A stretch of 39,556 nucleotides of DNA from an uncultured Lachnospiraceae bacterium (GTDB lineage Bacteria; Bacillota; Clostridia; Lachnospirales; Lachnospiraceae). The notes under the pieces were generated by a model. The model ran no database searches, was not told where the DNA came from, and worked only from the letters and a program-made list of their open reading frames with translations. The stretch is from contig CALWLI010000038.1 in assembly GCA_944381485.1 (NCBI GenBank), positions 1 through 39,556 of the forward strand, in the 5' to 3' direction. Both the position numbers and the translations under genes were made by a program. Below, one piece after another: positions 7,108 to 15,804 of this stretch (the first letter of the stretch is position 1; every line of letters begins with the position of its first letter).

Positions 7108-8070
7108 ATGAGTGTCAGGCAGGACTTTACATCTCAGCTGGAACTGAGAGTCAAATATACAGACAAGGCTATCGGCAGGTATCTTCCTGAGGAGAAAGGA
7201 AGGCAGAAGACTGTCTTTGAGGCCTGCAATTACAGCATTTTAAACGGAGGCAAAAGGATAAGGCCCATACTTATGCAGTCGGCCTATATACTTTGTCTGG
7301 GAGAGGATACTTCAGGAAAAAGCTTTGAGGATATCATAAGCTTGGAGGGATACAATGAAGACCTGCTTCTCCCCTTTATGGCTGCCATAGAGATGATACA
7401 CTCCTCATCCCTTGTGCACGATGATCTTCCCTGCATGGATAATGACAGGCTCAGAAGGGGAAAGCCCTCAACCTGGGCAAAATTCGGTGAGGACATGGGA
7501 GTCCTTGCAGGAGACGGACTTATGATCTATGCCTTTGAGACTGCCTGCAAGGCCAAAGAAGGCATAAGAGGAAAGGAATCAAAGCTTCTCTCCGGCATCC
7601 TTGACTCCCTTTTTATACTTGCACAAAAAACAGGGATATACGGAATGATAGGCGGACAGACTGTAGATGTGGAATTGACGGGGAAGAAGACCGACGAGGA
7701 CAGCCTTGATTTTATTTACAGGCTCAAGACAGGGGCCTTGTTGGAGGCCTCTTTCATGATAGGGGCAAGTCTTGCCGGAGCCTCCTCGGAAACCGTGGCC
7801 ATACTTGAGAGGGCAGCCGGCAGGCTGGGAATGGCCTTCCAGATACAGGATGACATTTTGGACGAGATCTCAAGCGAGGAGGTTTTGGGAAAACCGGTAC
7901 ATTCCGATGAGAGGAACTTAAAGCATACCTATGTAAGCTTCAAGGGAATGGAGGGCTCAAAGAAAGCTGTGGCCGAGCTTACGGAGGAGGCAAAGGAGCT
8001 GATCCGCAGCGTCGGAAACTACGATTTCCTGACAGAGCTGTGCGATTTTCTTATCAGCAGAAAAAGCTGA
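7108..8070 (+). CDS. ispA: Polyprenyl (farnesyl/geranyl) diphosphate synthase
   Basis: Class I trans-prenyltransferase of 320 residues that condenses isopentenyl diphosphate with allylic diphosphates, giving precursors of quinones, undecaprenyl carrier and other isoprenoids. Motifs: GGKRIRP (47-53), the first Asp-rich motif DDLPCMDND (105-113, the spaced form typical of bacterial farnesyl synthase), GGQTVD (182-187), LKTG (206-209) and the second Asp-rich motif DDILD (248-252). There is a somewhat long segment between helices at about 65-85. Sits between xseB and dxs in the conserved Firmicutes order, so it probably acts on products of the same MEP route. Chain length cannot be fixed from the sequence. 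Confidence 0.93.
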   Translation: MSVRQDFTSQLELRVKYTDKAIGRYLPEEKGRQKTVFEACNYSILNGGKRIRPILMQSAYILCLGEDTSGKSFEDIISLEGYNEDLLLPFMAAIEMIHSSSLVHDDLPCMDNDRLRRGKPSTWAKFGEDMGVLAGDGLMIYAFETACKAKEGIRGKESKLLSGILDSLFILAQKTGIYGMIGGQTVDVELTGKKTDEDSLDFIYRLKTGALLEASFMIGASLAGASSETVAILERAAGRLGMAFQIQDDILDEISSEEVLGKPVHSDERNLKHTYVSFKGMEGSKKAVAELTEEAKELIRSVGNYDFLTELCDFLISRKS

Positions 8071-8085
8071 GGCAGGTAACAACAG

Positions 8086-9966
8086 ATGATTCTTGAAAAA
8101 ATAGAGGGGCCTAAGGACCTGAAAAAACTCTCAAAGAAAGAGCTCTATATGCTCTGCGGAGAGATACGACGATTTATAATAGAAAAGACAGCCCATACAG
8201 GGGGACATTTGGCATCAAACCTGGGAGTGGTGGAGCTGACTGTGGCCCTGTATCTGGCTCTGGATCTTCCCAAGGATAAGATAATTTGGGACGTGGGGCA
8301 CCAATCCTACACCCACAAGATATTGTCGGGAAGAAAGGACGGATTTGACGGACTCAGACAGCTGGGAGGACTCAGCGGATTCCCCAAGGTGACGGAGAGC
8401 CCTTACGACTGCTTCGATACAGGGCACTCATCCACCTCCATATCCGCAGGGCTCGGAATGTCTCTGGGGAGAGATATGAGGGGGGAGGACTACAAGGTGG
8501 TCTCCGTAATAGGAGACGGAGCCCTCACAGGAGGAATGGCCTATGAGGCCCTTAACAACGCCTCCCATATCAAGAAGAATTTTATAATCATATTGAACGA
8601 CAACAACATGTCGATCTCCGAGAACGTGGGGGGCATGTCAAATTATTTAAACGGCCTGAGAACAGATAAGGGCTACAACAAGCTTAAAAAGAATATAGAG
8701 CAGGGCCTTAGGGCTGTGCCCGCAGTTGGAGACCGTTTGGCGGACAAGGCAAAGCGTATGAAGGACGGCATAAAACAGCTTATCATCCCCGGCATGCTCT
8801 TTGAAAATATGGGGATAACCTATCTCGGACCGGTGGACGGACATGACATTTTCGCCGTAAAGAGGGCTGTGGAGGATGCAAAGAAGCTTGACCATGCCGT
8901 AATAATCCATGTCATAACAAAAAAAGGAAAGGGATACAGGCCGGCGGAGGAGCATCCGGAGAAGTTTCACGGAGTCGAGCCCTTTAATATAAGGACGGGA
9001 AAAAGTCTTGTACAAAAGAAGCCTGACAGCTACACGGATATCTTTTCAAAGAAGCTCTGTGAGCTGGCGGAAAAGAATAAAAAGATAGTGGCTATAACAG
9101 CGGCTATGCCTGACGGCACAGGACTTTCAAGGTTCAAAAAGCTGTACCCTGAAAGATTTTTGGATGTGGGAATAGCCGAAGCCCATGCTGTGACCTGTGC
9201 CGCGGGAATGGCGGCAGCCGGCATGAGGCCTGTGGTTGCCGTATATTCCTCTTTCCTTCAGAGAGGCTTTGACCAGATAGTGCATGATGTCTGTCTTCAA
9301 AATCTTCCTGTAGTGTTTGCCATAGACAGGGCAGGCCTTGTGGGAGCGGACGGAGAGACCCATCAGGGCATATTTGACCTGTCATATTTGAGCCTTATCC
9401 CCAATATGACTGTCATGGCTCCCAAAAACAGCGAGGAGCTTAAGGCTATGCTGGAGTGGGCCTTTACTCAGTCCGGGCCTGTGGCCATAAGGTATCCCAG
9501 GGGAGCGGCATACGAGGGAGCGGGGCAGAATTTAAGCGAGATAAAAAAGGGCAGGGGAGAGCTGATACATGAGGGAAGAGACATAGCGTTTTTTGCCTTG
9601 GGATCCATGGTCAGCACTGCAGAGCATATATGCGAAAAGCTGAGAATGAGAGGTTACGACCCGAGCCTTGCCAATGCAAGATTTGCAAAGCCTGTTGACA
9701 CAGAGCTGATAGAAAGGCTTGCAAAAAATCACAGTACCATAGTTACACTTGAGGAAAACGTGGAGAGGGGTGGAATAGGACTCTGTGTTGACGCCTTCAT
9801 TGAGAGAAATGGCCTTAAGACAAAGGTCCTTAACATAAACATACCCGACGCCTATGTGGAGCACGGAGACGTGACTGCCTTAAGGAGCATATTGAAGATA
9901 GACTCCGACTCTGTCATAGAGCGGATGGAGGAGGAAGGAATAATAGAGAGGAAATCCGGGGATTGA
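8086..9966 (+). CDS. dxs: 1-deoxy-D-xylulose-5-phosphate synthase
   Basis: Thiamine-diphosphate enzyme that condenses pyruvate with glyceraldehyde 3-phosphate, the first step of the MEP isoprenoid pathway (also feeding thiamine and pyridoxal synthesis). 626 residues, the normal length. Motifs: HTGGHLASNLGVVELT with the catalytic-site His41, DVGHQSYTHKIL, GHSSTSISAGLGM, the ThDP-binding GDGALTGGMAYEALNN (143-158), then the transketolase middle domain (FLDVGIAEAHAVTCAAGMA, DRAGLVGADGETHQG) and C-terminal domain (TLEENVERGGIG). Follows ispA by 15 bases and precedes tlyA by 3, so it is in one operon. No thiamine riboswitch is visible upstream. Confidence 0.97.
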   Translation: MILEKIEGPKDLKKLSKKELYMLCGEIRRFIIEKTAHTGGHLASNLGVVELTVALYLALDLPKDKIIWDVGHQSYTHKILSGRKDGFDGLRQLGGLSGFPKVTESPYDCFDTGHSSTSISAGLGMSLGRDMRGEDYKVVSVIGDGALTGGMAYEALNNASHIKKNFIIILNDNNMSISENVGGMSNYLNGLRTDKGYNKLKKNIEQGLRAVPAVGDRLADKAKRMKDGIKQLIIPGMLFENMGITYLGPVDGHDIFAVKRAVEDAKKLDHAVIIHVITKKGKGYRPAEEHPEKFHGVEPFNIRTGKSLVQKKPDSYTDIFSKKLCELAEKNKKIVAITAAMPDGTGLSRFKKLYPERFLDVGIAEAHAVTCAAGMAAAGMRPVVAVYSSFLQRGFDQIVHDVCLQNLPVVFAIDRAGLVGADGETHQGIFDLSYLSLIPNMTVMAPKNSEELKAMLEWAFTQSGPVAIRYPRGAAYEGAGQNLSEIKKGRGELIHEGRDIAFFALGSMVSTAEHICEKLRMRGYDPSLANARFAKPVDTELIERLAKNHSTIVTLEENVERGGIGLCVDAFIERNGLKTKVLNINIPDAYVEHGDVTALRSILKIDSDSVIERMEEEGIIERKSGD

Positions 9967-9969
9967 TCT

Positions 9970-10788
9970 ATGAAGAAGAGGCTGGATATACTTTTGACAG
10001 AGAGAGGTCTTTGCCAAAGCAGGGAGAAGGCGAAGACTGTTATAATGAGCGGCATAGTATACGTGGACGGTCAGAAGGAGGACAAGGCGGGCGCCTCCTT
10101 CTCTGAGGAAGCAAAGATAGAGATAAGGGGAAATACTCTTCCCTACGTCAGCAGGGGAGGACTTAAGCTGGAGAAGGCTTTAAAGGAGTTCGATTTCTGT
10201 CCGGAAGGACTTATATGCATGGATATAGGGGCATCGACAGGCGGGTTTACAGACTGTATGCTTCAAAACGGTGCCATTAAGGTTTATTCCGTAGATGTGG
10301 GACACGGACAGCTTGACTGGAAGCTGAGAAATGACGACAGAGTAGTATGCATGGAAAAGACAAATATCAGATATGTAAAGCCCGAGGATATTGGAGAGCC
10401 CATAGACTTTGCCTCGGTGGATGTGTCCTTTATATCCCTGGATAAGGTAATACCTCCCGCAAAGGAGCTCCTTAGCCCCAAAGGGCGCATGGTCTGTCTT
10501 ATAAAGCCCCAGTTTGAGGCCGGAAGGGAGCAGGTGGGAAAGCACGGAGTTGTCAGGGACAAGAATGTCCATGAGGCCGTCATAAAAAAGACGGTAGAGC
10601 TCTGTCTGAAGGAGGGCTTTACTGTAAAGGGACTTACCTACTCACCGATAAAGGGGCCTGAGGGAAACATAGAATATCTGATATATATTGAGAAACAGCC
10701 CTCTGATCTGAAGGAAGAGAGCTCATGGGCATACAGCGAAGAATATATACGAGAAACTGTTGAGAGCGCACACGGAGAGTTGTCATGA
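9970..10788 (+). CDS. tlyA: TlyA family rRNA (cytidine-2'-O)-methyltransferase / hemolysin-like protein
   Basis: 272 residues: N-terminal S4 RNA-binding domain (1-62; KRLDILLTERGLCQSREKAKTVIMSGIVYVDG) and an FtsJ-like Rossmann methyltransferase domain (63-250). The S-adenosylmethionine site is DIGASTGGFTDCMLQNGA; further motifs are VDVGHGQLDWKLRND, DVSFISL and LIKPQFEAGREQVGKHGVVRD. In characterised members it methylates ribose of specific 16S and 23S rRNA cytidines; some affect capreomycin sensitivity. The older name hemolysin A is historical. Standard position between dxs and nadK. Its last four bases overlap the nadK start (ATGA). Confidence 0.93.
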   Translation: MKKRLDILLTERGLCQSREKAKTVIMSGIVYVDGQKEDKAGASFSEEAKIEIRGNTLPYVSRGGLKLEKALKEFDFCPEGLICMDIGASTGGFTDCMLQNGAIKVYSVDVGHGQLDWKLRNDDRVVCMEKTNIRYVKPEDIGEPIDFASVDVSFISLDKVIPPAKELLSPKGRMVCLIKPQFEAGREQVGKHGVVRDKNVHEAVIKKTVELCLKEGFTVKGLTYSPIKGPEGNIEYLIYIEKQPSDLKEESSWAYSEEYIRETVESAHGELS

Positions 10789-11612
10789 GGAATTTTTTTA
10801 TAATCGTAAATATGGACAAAGCCCTTGCCGTAGGGACAAAAGACTCCATAGTAAGCATCCTGTCCTCCTATGGCAATGATGTGAGCTGTCATGTGTGGGA
10901 CGGAGCTCCTCAGGAACACTATGACCTTCCTGAGGGAACAGACTGCATAATCACCATAGGCGGAGACGGAACACTTATACAGGCTGCCAGAGCCACGGTG
11001 AAGACAGGCATACCCATAATAGGCATTAACAGGGGACATATGGGCTATCTCACTCAGCTGACCGGTGAGGAGGATATAAAGCCGGCATTAAAAAGGCTTA
11101 TCGAGGATGACTACAGCATAGACGAGAGGATGATGCTCAAGGCCTCCATCCTGCAGGACGGGAAGAGGGTGTTTAAGGATGTGGCCTTAAACGAAGTGCT
11201 GCTTACAAGACATGACTCCATTAGGACCATGCATTTTTCCGTCTATGTAAATGAGGTGTTCCTGAACTCCTACAGCGCTGACGGACTTATAATAGCCACA
11301 CCTACAGGCTCAACAGCCTACAGCCTGTCTGCAGGGGGCCCTATTGCCGAGCCCAAGGCAAAGCTTATGATAATGACTCCCATATGTTCTCACACTATAA
11401 ACGGCAGGAGCCTTGTGCTCTCCCCTGAGGACAAGATAAAGGTGAGGGTCGGTTCGGAAAAACAGCTGGTGGCATGTGACGGAGACTCCATGTTCTTTTT
11501 GAACTATGGAGACGAGATACATGTGTCAAAGTCGAAATATGTGACAAGGCTGGTAAAGTTTAAGGAAGAGTCCTTCCTTGAGACTTTGAGAGACAAGATG
11601 AATTTTGTTTAG
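10785..11612 (+). CDS. nadK: NAD kinase
   Basis: Phosphorylates NAD to NADP; 275 residues, cytoplasmic. Motifs: GGDGTL (59-64) with the catalytic Asp, INRGHMGYLTQL, LNEVLLTRHD (the NE/D motif), and TPTGSTAYSLSAGGPI, which binds the ribose-phosphate. The C-terminal beta domain ends with VACDGDSMFFLN. ATG overlaps the tlyA stop by four bases, so the genes are coupled. Next comes argR, 22 bases downstream, as in most Firmicutes. Confidence 0.96.
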   Translation: MRNFFIIVNMDKALAVGTKDSIVSILSSYGNDVSCHVWDGAPQEHYDLPEGTDCIITIGGDGTLIQAARATVKTGIPIIGINRGHMGYLTQLTGEEDIKPALKRLIEDDYSIDERMMLKASILQDGKRVFKDVALNEVLLTRHDSIRTMHFSVYVNEVFLNSYSADGLIIATPTGSTAYSLSAGGPIAEPKAKLMIMTPICSHTINGRSLVLSPEDKIKVRVGSEKQLVACDGDSMFFLNYGDEIHVSKSKYVTRLVKFKEESFLETLRDKMNFV

Positions 11613-11634
11613 TATACAGAGAGAGGTTGGGACA

Positions 11635-12084
11635 ATGAAAGTCGGAAGACATGCAAAAATAGTTGAGCTCATAGGCAGATATGACATAGAGACCCAGGAG
11701 GAGCTGGCTGCTCTCTTGAATACCGAGGGCTATAACGTGACTCAGGCTACAGTATCCAGGGATATAAGGGAGCTGAAGCTTACCAAGGTGACGAATGCCG
11801 ACGGCAAGCAGTGCTACAGAGTCCTTCAGGGGCAGACCGGCTTCACTCAAAAATACATAAATATATTGAGAGACGGATTTTTATCCATGGATATGGCCCA
11901 AAACATATTGGTGGTAAAAACTGTGTCGGGAATGGCCATGGCTGTGGCGGCATCCATAGATGCCTTGGATTACCATGAGATCGTTGGGTCCATAGCAGGA
12001 GACGACACCATAATGCTTGCCATAAGAACAGTGGATGACTGCCTTACGGTCATGGAGAGGATAAGAGACATAGTAAACGGATAG
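11635..12084 (+). CDS. argR: Arginine repressor ArgR
   Basis: Arginine-responsive transcription regulator, 149 residues, normal size. N-terminal winged helix (1-70; RHAKIVELI, TQEELAALLNTEGYNVTQATVSRDIRELKL) and C-terminal hexamer/arginine-binding domain (80-149) with GMAMAVAASIDALDYHEIVGSIAGDDTIM, where the GDDT segment contacts arginine. ATG 11635 has GAGAGG at 11621-11626; an in-frame TTG at 11605 overlaps nadK and is unlikely. Usual neighbour of recN. No arginine genes lie in this window, so its targets are elsewhere. Confidence 0.95.
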   Translation: MKVGRHAKIVELIGRYDIETQEELAALLNTEGYNVTQATVSRDIRELKLTKVTNADGKQCYRVLQGQTGFTQKYINILRDGFLSMDMAQNILVVKTVSGMAMAVAASIDALDYHEIVGSIAGDDTIMLAIRTVDDCLTVMERIRDIVNG

Positions 12085-12096
12085 AGGGAGATATAA

Positions 12097-13767
12097 ATGC
12101 TTGTCGAGCTTACAGTAAAGGACCTTGCTCTTATAAAGCATGCCAAGGTGGAATTCGGAGAAGGCCTTAATATACTTACGGGAGAGACCGGAGCGGGAAA
12201 GTCAGTGATAATAGGCTCCATAGCTCTGGCTCTTGGAGCCAAAGCCAAAAGCGATATTATAAGGTCAGGAGCTGATTCGGCATATATTGAACTTGTTTTT
12301 TCTGTTAAAGACGAAAAAACAATCGAAAAATTGAGAGCTTTGGAGGTGGAGCCCGATGAAGAAGGCACTCTGATAATCTCCAGAAGGATAGGGGCTTCCA
12401 GAAGTACAAGCAAGATCAATGATGAGACCGTGACTCTTGCAAGGCTTAGAGAGGTCACCTCCGGGCTTATAGACATACACGGCCAGCATGAGCATGAGTC
12501 CCTCCTTGATGCAAATAAGCACATAGAAATCCTTGATGAATATATAAAAGAGGATATATCAGGTCTTAAACAGGAGATCCGTGATGCGTGGAACGCATAT
12601 CACAGGGACTTAAAGAGACTTGAGAGCTTTGACATGGATCCTGAGAGGCTTTTAAGAGAATGTGATTTTCTCAGGTTTGAGATAGAGGAGATAGAGGAAG
12701 CTGCCGTAAAACCCGGGGAGGAGGAGGAACTGGCACAGAGATACAGAAACTACTCTCACAGGAAGGACATAGCTGAGTATGTATCGGAGGCCTATGAGGC
12801 TTTGGAGAACACCGGGGTCTCAACAGCTCTTTCAAAACTGGAGGAAGCCTCAGGCTTTGACAGAGAGCTTATCCCTTTAAAGGACCAGCTTTATGATGCG
12901 GAGAGTATAATAAGCGATTCGTTAAGGAGCCTTTCCTCCTACGCGGATAACATGGAGTTTGACGAGGAGGAATTTGCCGCAATAGAGGAGAGACTTGACC
13001 TTGTAAGAAATATAGGAGCCAAGTACGGAGACACAGCTGAAAAGCTTGAGAACTTTCTCAGAGAAAAAAGGGAGAGGCTATCGGAGCTTACGGATTACGA
13101 GGAGAACAAGAAGAGATACGAGAGGGAGAAGGATGAGAGCTTTGCAAGGCTTACCGAGCTTTCGGAGGAGCTGAGCAAAAGAAGAAAGGCAGGGGCAAGA
13201 CGGCTTACCGAGAAGATAAGCTTACATCTCAAAGATCTGGGATTTAATTCCGTCATTGCGGACATGGCCTTTGAGAGAAAGGATAAGCCTGATGCAAAGG
13301 GCTTCGACAAAGCTGTGTTTACAGTTGCACTTAATCCCGGTGAGGCTGTAAGACCGTTGAATGAGGTGGCGTCAGGCGGAGAGCTGTCCAGGGTAATGCT
13401 TGCCATAAAGACTGTTCTGGCGGATACCGATGACATACCTACCCTCATCTTTGACGAGATAGACACGGGGATCAGCGGAAGAACAGCACAGAAGGTGTCG
13501 GAAAAGCTGGTACTTATAGCTGCAAAAAGACAGGTGATATGTATAACCCATCTGCCTCAGATAGCCGCAATGGCGGATATACATTTTGCCATAAAGAAGA
13601 CGGAGACAGAGGGCAGAAATGTCACCTCCATAGACAGACTTTCAGAGGAGGAAAGCCTTGAGGAGCTTTCCAGACTTTTGGGAGGGGCAAGGATAACAGA
13701 GGCCGTGAGGCAGAATGCAGGTGAAATGAAGAAACTTGCCAAAGAGGCCAAAGATAGAGTATACTGA
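12097..13767 (+). CDS. recN: DNA repair protein RecN
   Basis: SMC-like ATPase recruited early to double-strand breaks. 556 residues: N-terminal ATPase half with Walker A GETGAGKS (29-36), DIHGQHEHESLL (the Q-loop region typical of RecN), a central coiled coil (about 150-370), and the C-terminal half with the ABC signature ASGGELSRVMLAIK, Walker B TLIFDEIDTGISG and the H-loop CITHLPQIAAMAD. Good ribosome site AGGGAGAT 12 bases after argR. RecN in other bacteria is SOS-induced, but no LexA-type box is seen here; it seems to be transcribed with the upstream operon. Confidence 0.96.
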   Translation: MLVELTVKDLALIKHAKVEFGEGLNILTGETGAGKSVIIGSIALALGAKAKSDIIRSGADSAYIELVFSVKDEKTIEKLRALEVEPDEEGTLIISRRIGASRSTSKINDETVTLARLREVTSGLIDIHGQHEHESLLDANKHIEILDEYIKEDISGLKQEIRDAWNAYHRDLKRLESFDMDPERLLRECDFLRFEIEEIEEAAVKPGEEEELAQRYRNYSHRKDIAEYVSEAYEALENTGVSTALSKLEEASGFDRELIPLKDQLYDAESIISDSLRSLSSYADNMEFDEEEFAAIEERLDLVRNIGAKYGDTAEKLENFLREKRERLSELTDYEENKKRYEREKDESFARLTELSEELSKRRKAGARRLTEKISLHLKDLGFNSVIADMAFERKDKPDAKGFDKAVFTVALNPGEAVRPLNEVASGGELSRVMLAIKTVLADTDDIPTLIFDEIDTGISGRTAQKVSEKLVLIAAKRQVICITHLPQIAAMADIHFAIKKTETEGRNVTSIDRLSEEESLEELSRLLGGARITEAVRQNAGEMKKLAKEAKDRVY

Positions 13768-13790
13768 TAGAAGGAATTTTTCATGAGGGG

Positions 13791-13808
13791 ACTGTCCCGC
13801 AGGGCAGT
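13791..13808 (+). other. Small leader hairpin between recN and glgA
   Basis: ACTGtCCC and GGGCAGT form a 7-bp stem with one bulged base and a three-base loop, just before the glgA ribosome site (AGGGGGT, 13814-13820). It may act as a processing site or spacer between recN and glgA. No function is established. Confidence 0.35.
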
Positions 13809-13824
13809 ACCGAAGGGGGTCAAA

Positions 13825-15270
13825 ATGAAAAATATATTACTTATAGCAAGCGAAGCGGTGCCTTTTATAAAGACCGGCGGTCTTGCCGATGTAGTGGGCA
13901 GTCTGCCTAAAAACCTCAATAAAGATGAGTTCGACTGCAGGGTGATCATTCCGAAGTATCTCTGCATGAAACAGGAGTTTGCTCAAAAGCTTGAGTATGT
14001 GACTCACTTTTATATGAACTATCTCGGTGTCAGCAGATATGCCGGGGTGCTTAAGACCGAGTACGAGGGTATAACCTTTTATTTTATAGACAATGAATAC
14101 TATTTCGGGGGACCTGCCCCCTACGGCGATTGGCTCTGGGATCTACAGAAATTCTGCTTTTTCCAGAAGGCTGCCCTGAATGCTCTTCCCCTTATAGGAT
14201 TTAAGCCGGATCTTATCCACTGCCATGACTGGCAGACAGGATTGATACCTGTTTACCTTAAGGATGCCTACCACGGAGGGGATTTCTACAGAGACATAAA
14301 ATCTGTTTTTACCATACACAATTTGAAGTTCCAGGGTGTGTGGGATCTGAAGACGATAAAATGGCTTTCCGAGCTTCCGGATTACTACTTTACTCCGGAC
14401 AAGCTGGAGGCATACAAAAACGGAAATATGTTGAAGGGCGGAGTAGTCTATGCCGATGCCGTCACAACAGTTTCTGACACCTACTCTCAGGAGATAAGAA
14501 CTCCGTTTTACGGTGAGGGGCTCGACGGACTTTTGAGGGCCAGATCCGGAGACCTGAGAGGTATAGTTAACGGAATCGACTATGTGGAGTTCGACCCTGA
14601 GACAGACAAATATATACCTGCCCACTATAACGCCAAGAACTTCAGAAAACTTAAGGTGAAGAATAAGACAGCTCTTCAAGAGAGACTGGGGCTTCCCAAG
14701 GACGAGGGAAAGTTCCTGATAGGTATAGTCTCAAGACTTACGGATCAGAAGGGACTTGACCTGGTTCAGTGCGTCATGGAGGACATCTGCAACGACGATC
14801 TTCAGTTTGTAGTATTGGGAACGGGAGATGAGAAATACGAAAATATGTTCAGGCACTATGACTGGAAGTACCATGACAGAGTCTCTGCCCAGATCTATTA
14901 CTCGGATGAGCTTGCCCACTATATCTATGCGGGCTGTGACGCCTACCTTATGCCTTCATTGTTTGAGCCCTGCGGACTTTCACAGCTCATAGCCTTGAGA
15001 TACGGCACCATACCTATAGTGAGGGAGACCGGAGGACTTAAGGATACAGTGGAGCCCTACAATGAGTTTGCAGGTACAGGAACAGGCTTCTCCTTTGCCA
15101 ACTACAATGCTCATGAGATGCTTTCCATAATAAACTATGCCAAGGATGTATACTACAACAGGAAGAGAGAGTGGAACAAGATAATAGACAGGGCAATGGC
15201 GAGAGATTTCTCCTGGAGGGCCTCGGCAAAGAAATATGAAGAGCTCTATTCATGGCTCACTTCTTTTTAA
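13825..15270 (+). CDS. glgA: Glycogen (starch) synthase, ADP-glucose type
   Basis: Family GT5 glucosyltransferase that extends alpha-1,4-glucan from ADP-glucose; 481 residues, the family's length. Motifs: EAVPFIKTGGLADVVGSLPK at the start (KTGGL binds the diphosphate), HCHDWQTGLIPVYL, FTIHNLKFQG, VVYADAVTTVS, GIDYVEFDP, GIVSRLTDQKGLDL, and the C-terminal EPCGLSQLIALRYGTIPIVRETGGLKDT with the conserved Glu pair region. ATG 13825 follows AGGGGGT; an in-frame ATG at 13783 would add 14 residues not present in the family. It stands alone here, without glgB, C, D or P. Confidence 0.96.
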   Translation: MKNILLIASEAVPFIKTGGLADVVGSLPKNLNKDEFDCRVIIPKYLCMKQEFAQKLEYVTHFYMNYLGVSRYAGVLKTEYEGITFYFIDNEYYFGGPAPYGDWLWDLQKFCFFQKAALNALPLIGFKPDLIHCHDWQTGLIPVYLKDAYHGGDFYRDIKSVFTIHNLKFQGVWDLKTIKWLSELPDYYFTPDKLEAYKNGNMLKGGVVYADAVTTVSDTYSQEIRTPFYGEGLDGLLRARSGDLRGIVNGIDYVEFDPETDKYIPAHYNAKNFRKLKVKNKTALQERLGLPKDEGKFLIGIVSRLTDQKGLDLVQCVMEDICNDDLQFVVLGTGDEKYENMFRHYDWKYHDRVSAQIYYSDELAHYIYAGCDAYLMPSLFEPCGLSQLIALRYGTIPIVRETGGLKDTVEPYNEFAGTGTGFSFANYNAHEMLSIINYAKDVYYNRKREWNKIIDRAMARDFSWRASAKKYEELYSWLTSF

Positions 15271-15315
15271 CAGAGGCTTAAGTATCGCAAAGCACAAAAC
15301 ATCGGGGACTTTATA

Positions 15316-15774
15316 ATGACAGTATTTGAGGAACTACTGAATAACAGGATATTGATCTGCGCTGTGGTCGCTTGGGCCATAGCGCAGTTTCTGAAAACGA
15401 TCATCGATTTCAGAGTGTATAAGACCTTCCATCCGGACAGACTGGTGGGCTCGGGAGGAATGCCCAGCTCCCACTCGGCCTTTGTCTGCGCTCTGGCCAC
15501 AACAGCTCTCATGGAGTACGGTCTCTCCTCCTTTCAATTTTCCATATCCTTTGCCCTGGCGGCTATAGTGATGTATGATGCCACAGGAGTCAGGAGAGAG
15601 ACCGGAAAGCAGGCAAAGATACTCAATCGCATACTGCACGAAAACCTCTTTGAGTGGAAGGGGCAGGTTCTGGAGGAGAAGCTTAAGGAGTATGTGGGAC
15701 ATACCCCCCTTCAGGTGTTTGCCGGGGCTGTGCTGGGAATAGTCATAGCACTTCTGGCAAATGCGTTCTTTTAA
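15316..15774 (+). CDS. Divergent PAP2 family membrane protein
   Basis: 152-residue integral membrane protein of the divergent PAP2 family (Bacillus YuiD-like). Three to four hydrophobic helices: about 10-30, 58-72, 75-92, 132-150. Conserved features are GSGGMPSSHSAFVCALATT (45-63), which corresponds to the PSxxH part of PAP2 phosphatases, and MYDATGVRRETGKQA. The terminal His-x3-Asp part of true PAP2 enzymes is replaced by HTPLQVFAGAVLG. The reaction is unknown; a phosphatase acting on lipid or polyprenyl phosphate is plausible. Independent or loosely linked to glgA (45 bases). Confidence 0.85.
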   Translation: MTVFEELLNNRILICAVVAWAIAQFLKTIIDFRVYKTFHPDRLVGSGGMPSSHSAFVCALATTALMEYGLSSFQFSISFALAAIVMYDATGVRRETGKQAKILNRILHENLFEWKGQVLEEKLKEYVGHTPLQVFAGAVLGIVIALLANAFF

Positions 15775-15804
15775 GCTGATCATACTGTTAGGGAAACTTT
15801 ATTG

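Noticed and set aside
13783-13824. Upstream in-frame start for glgA
   Set aside because: It would add 14 residues not found in glycogen synthases, and it spans a hairpin; ATG 13825 has the better ribosome site.
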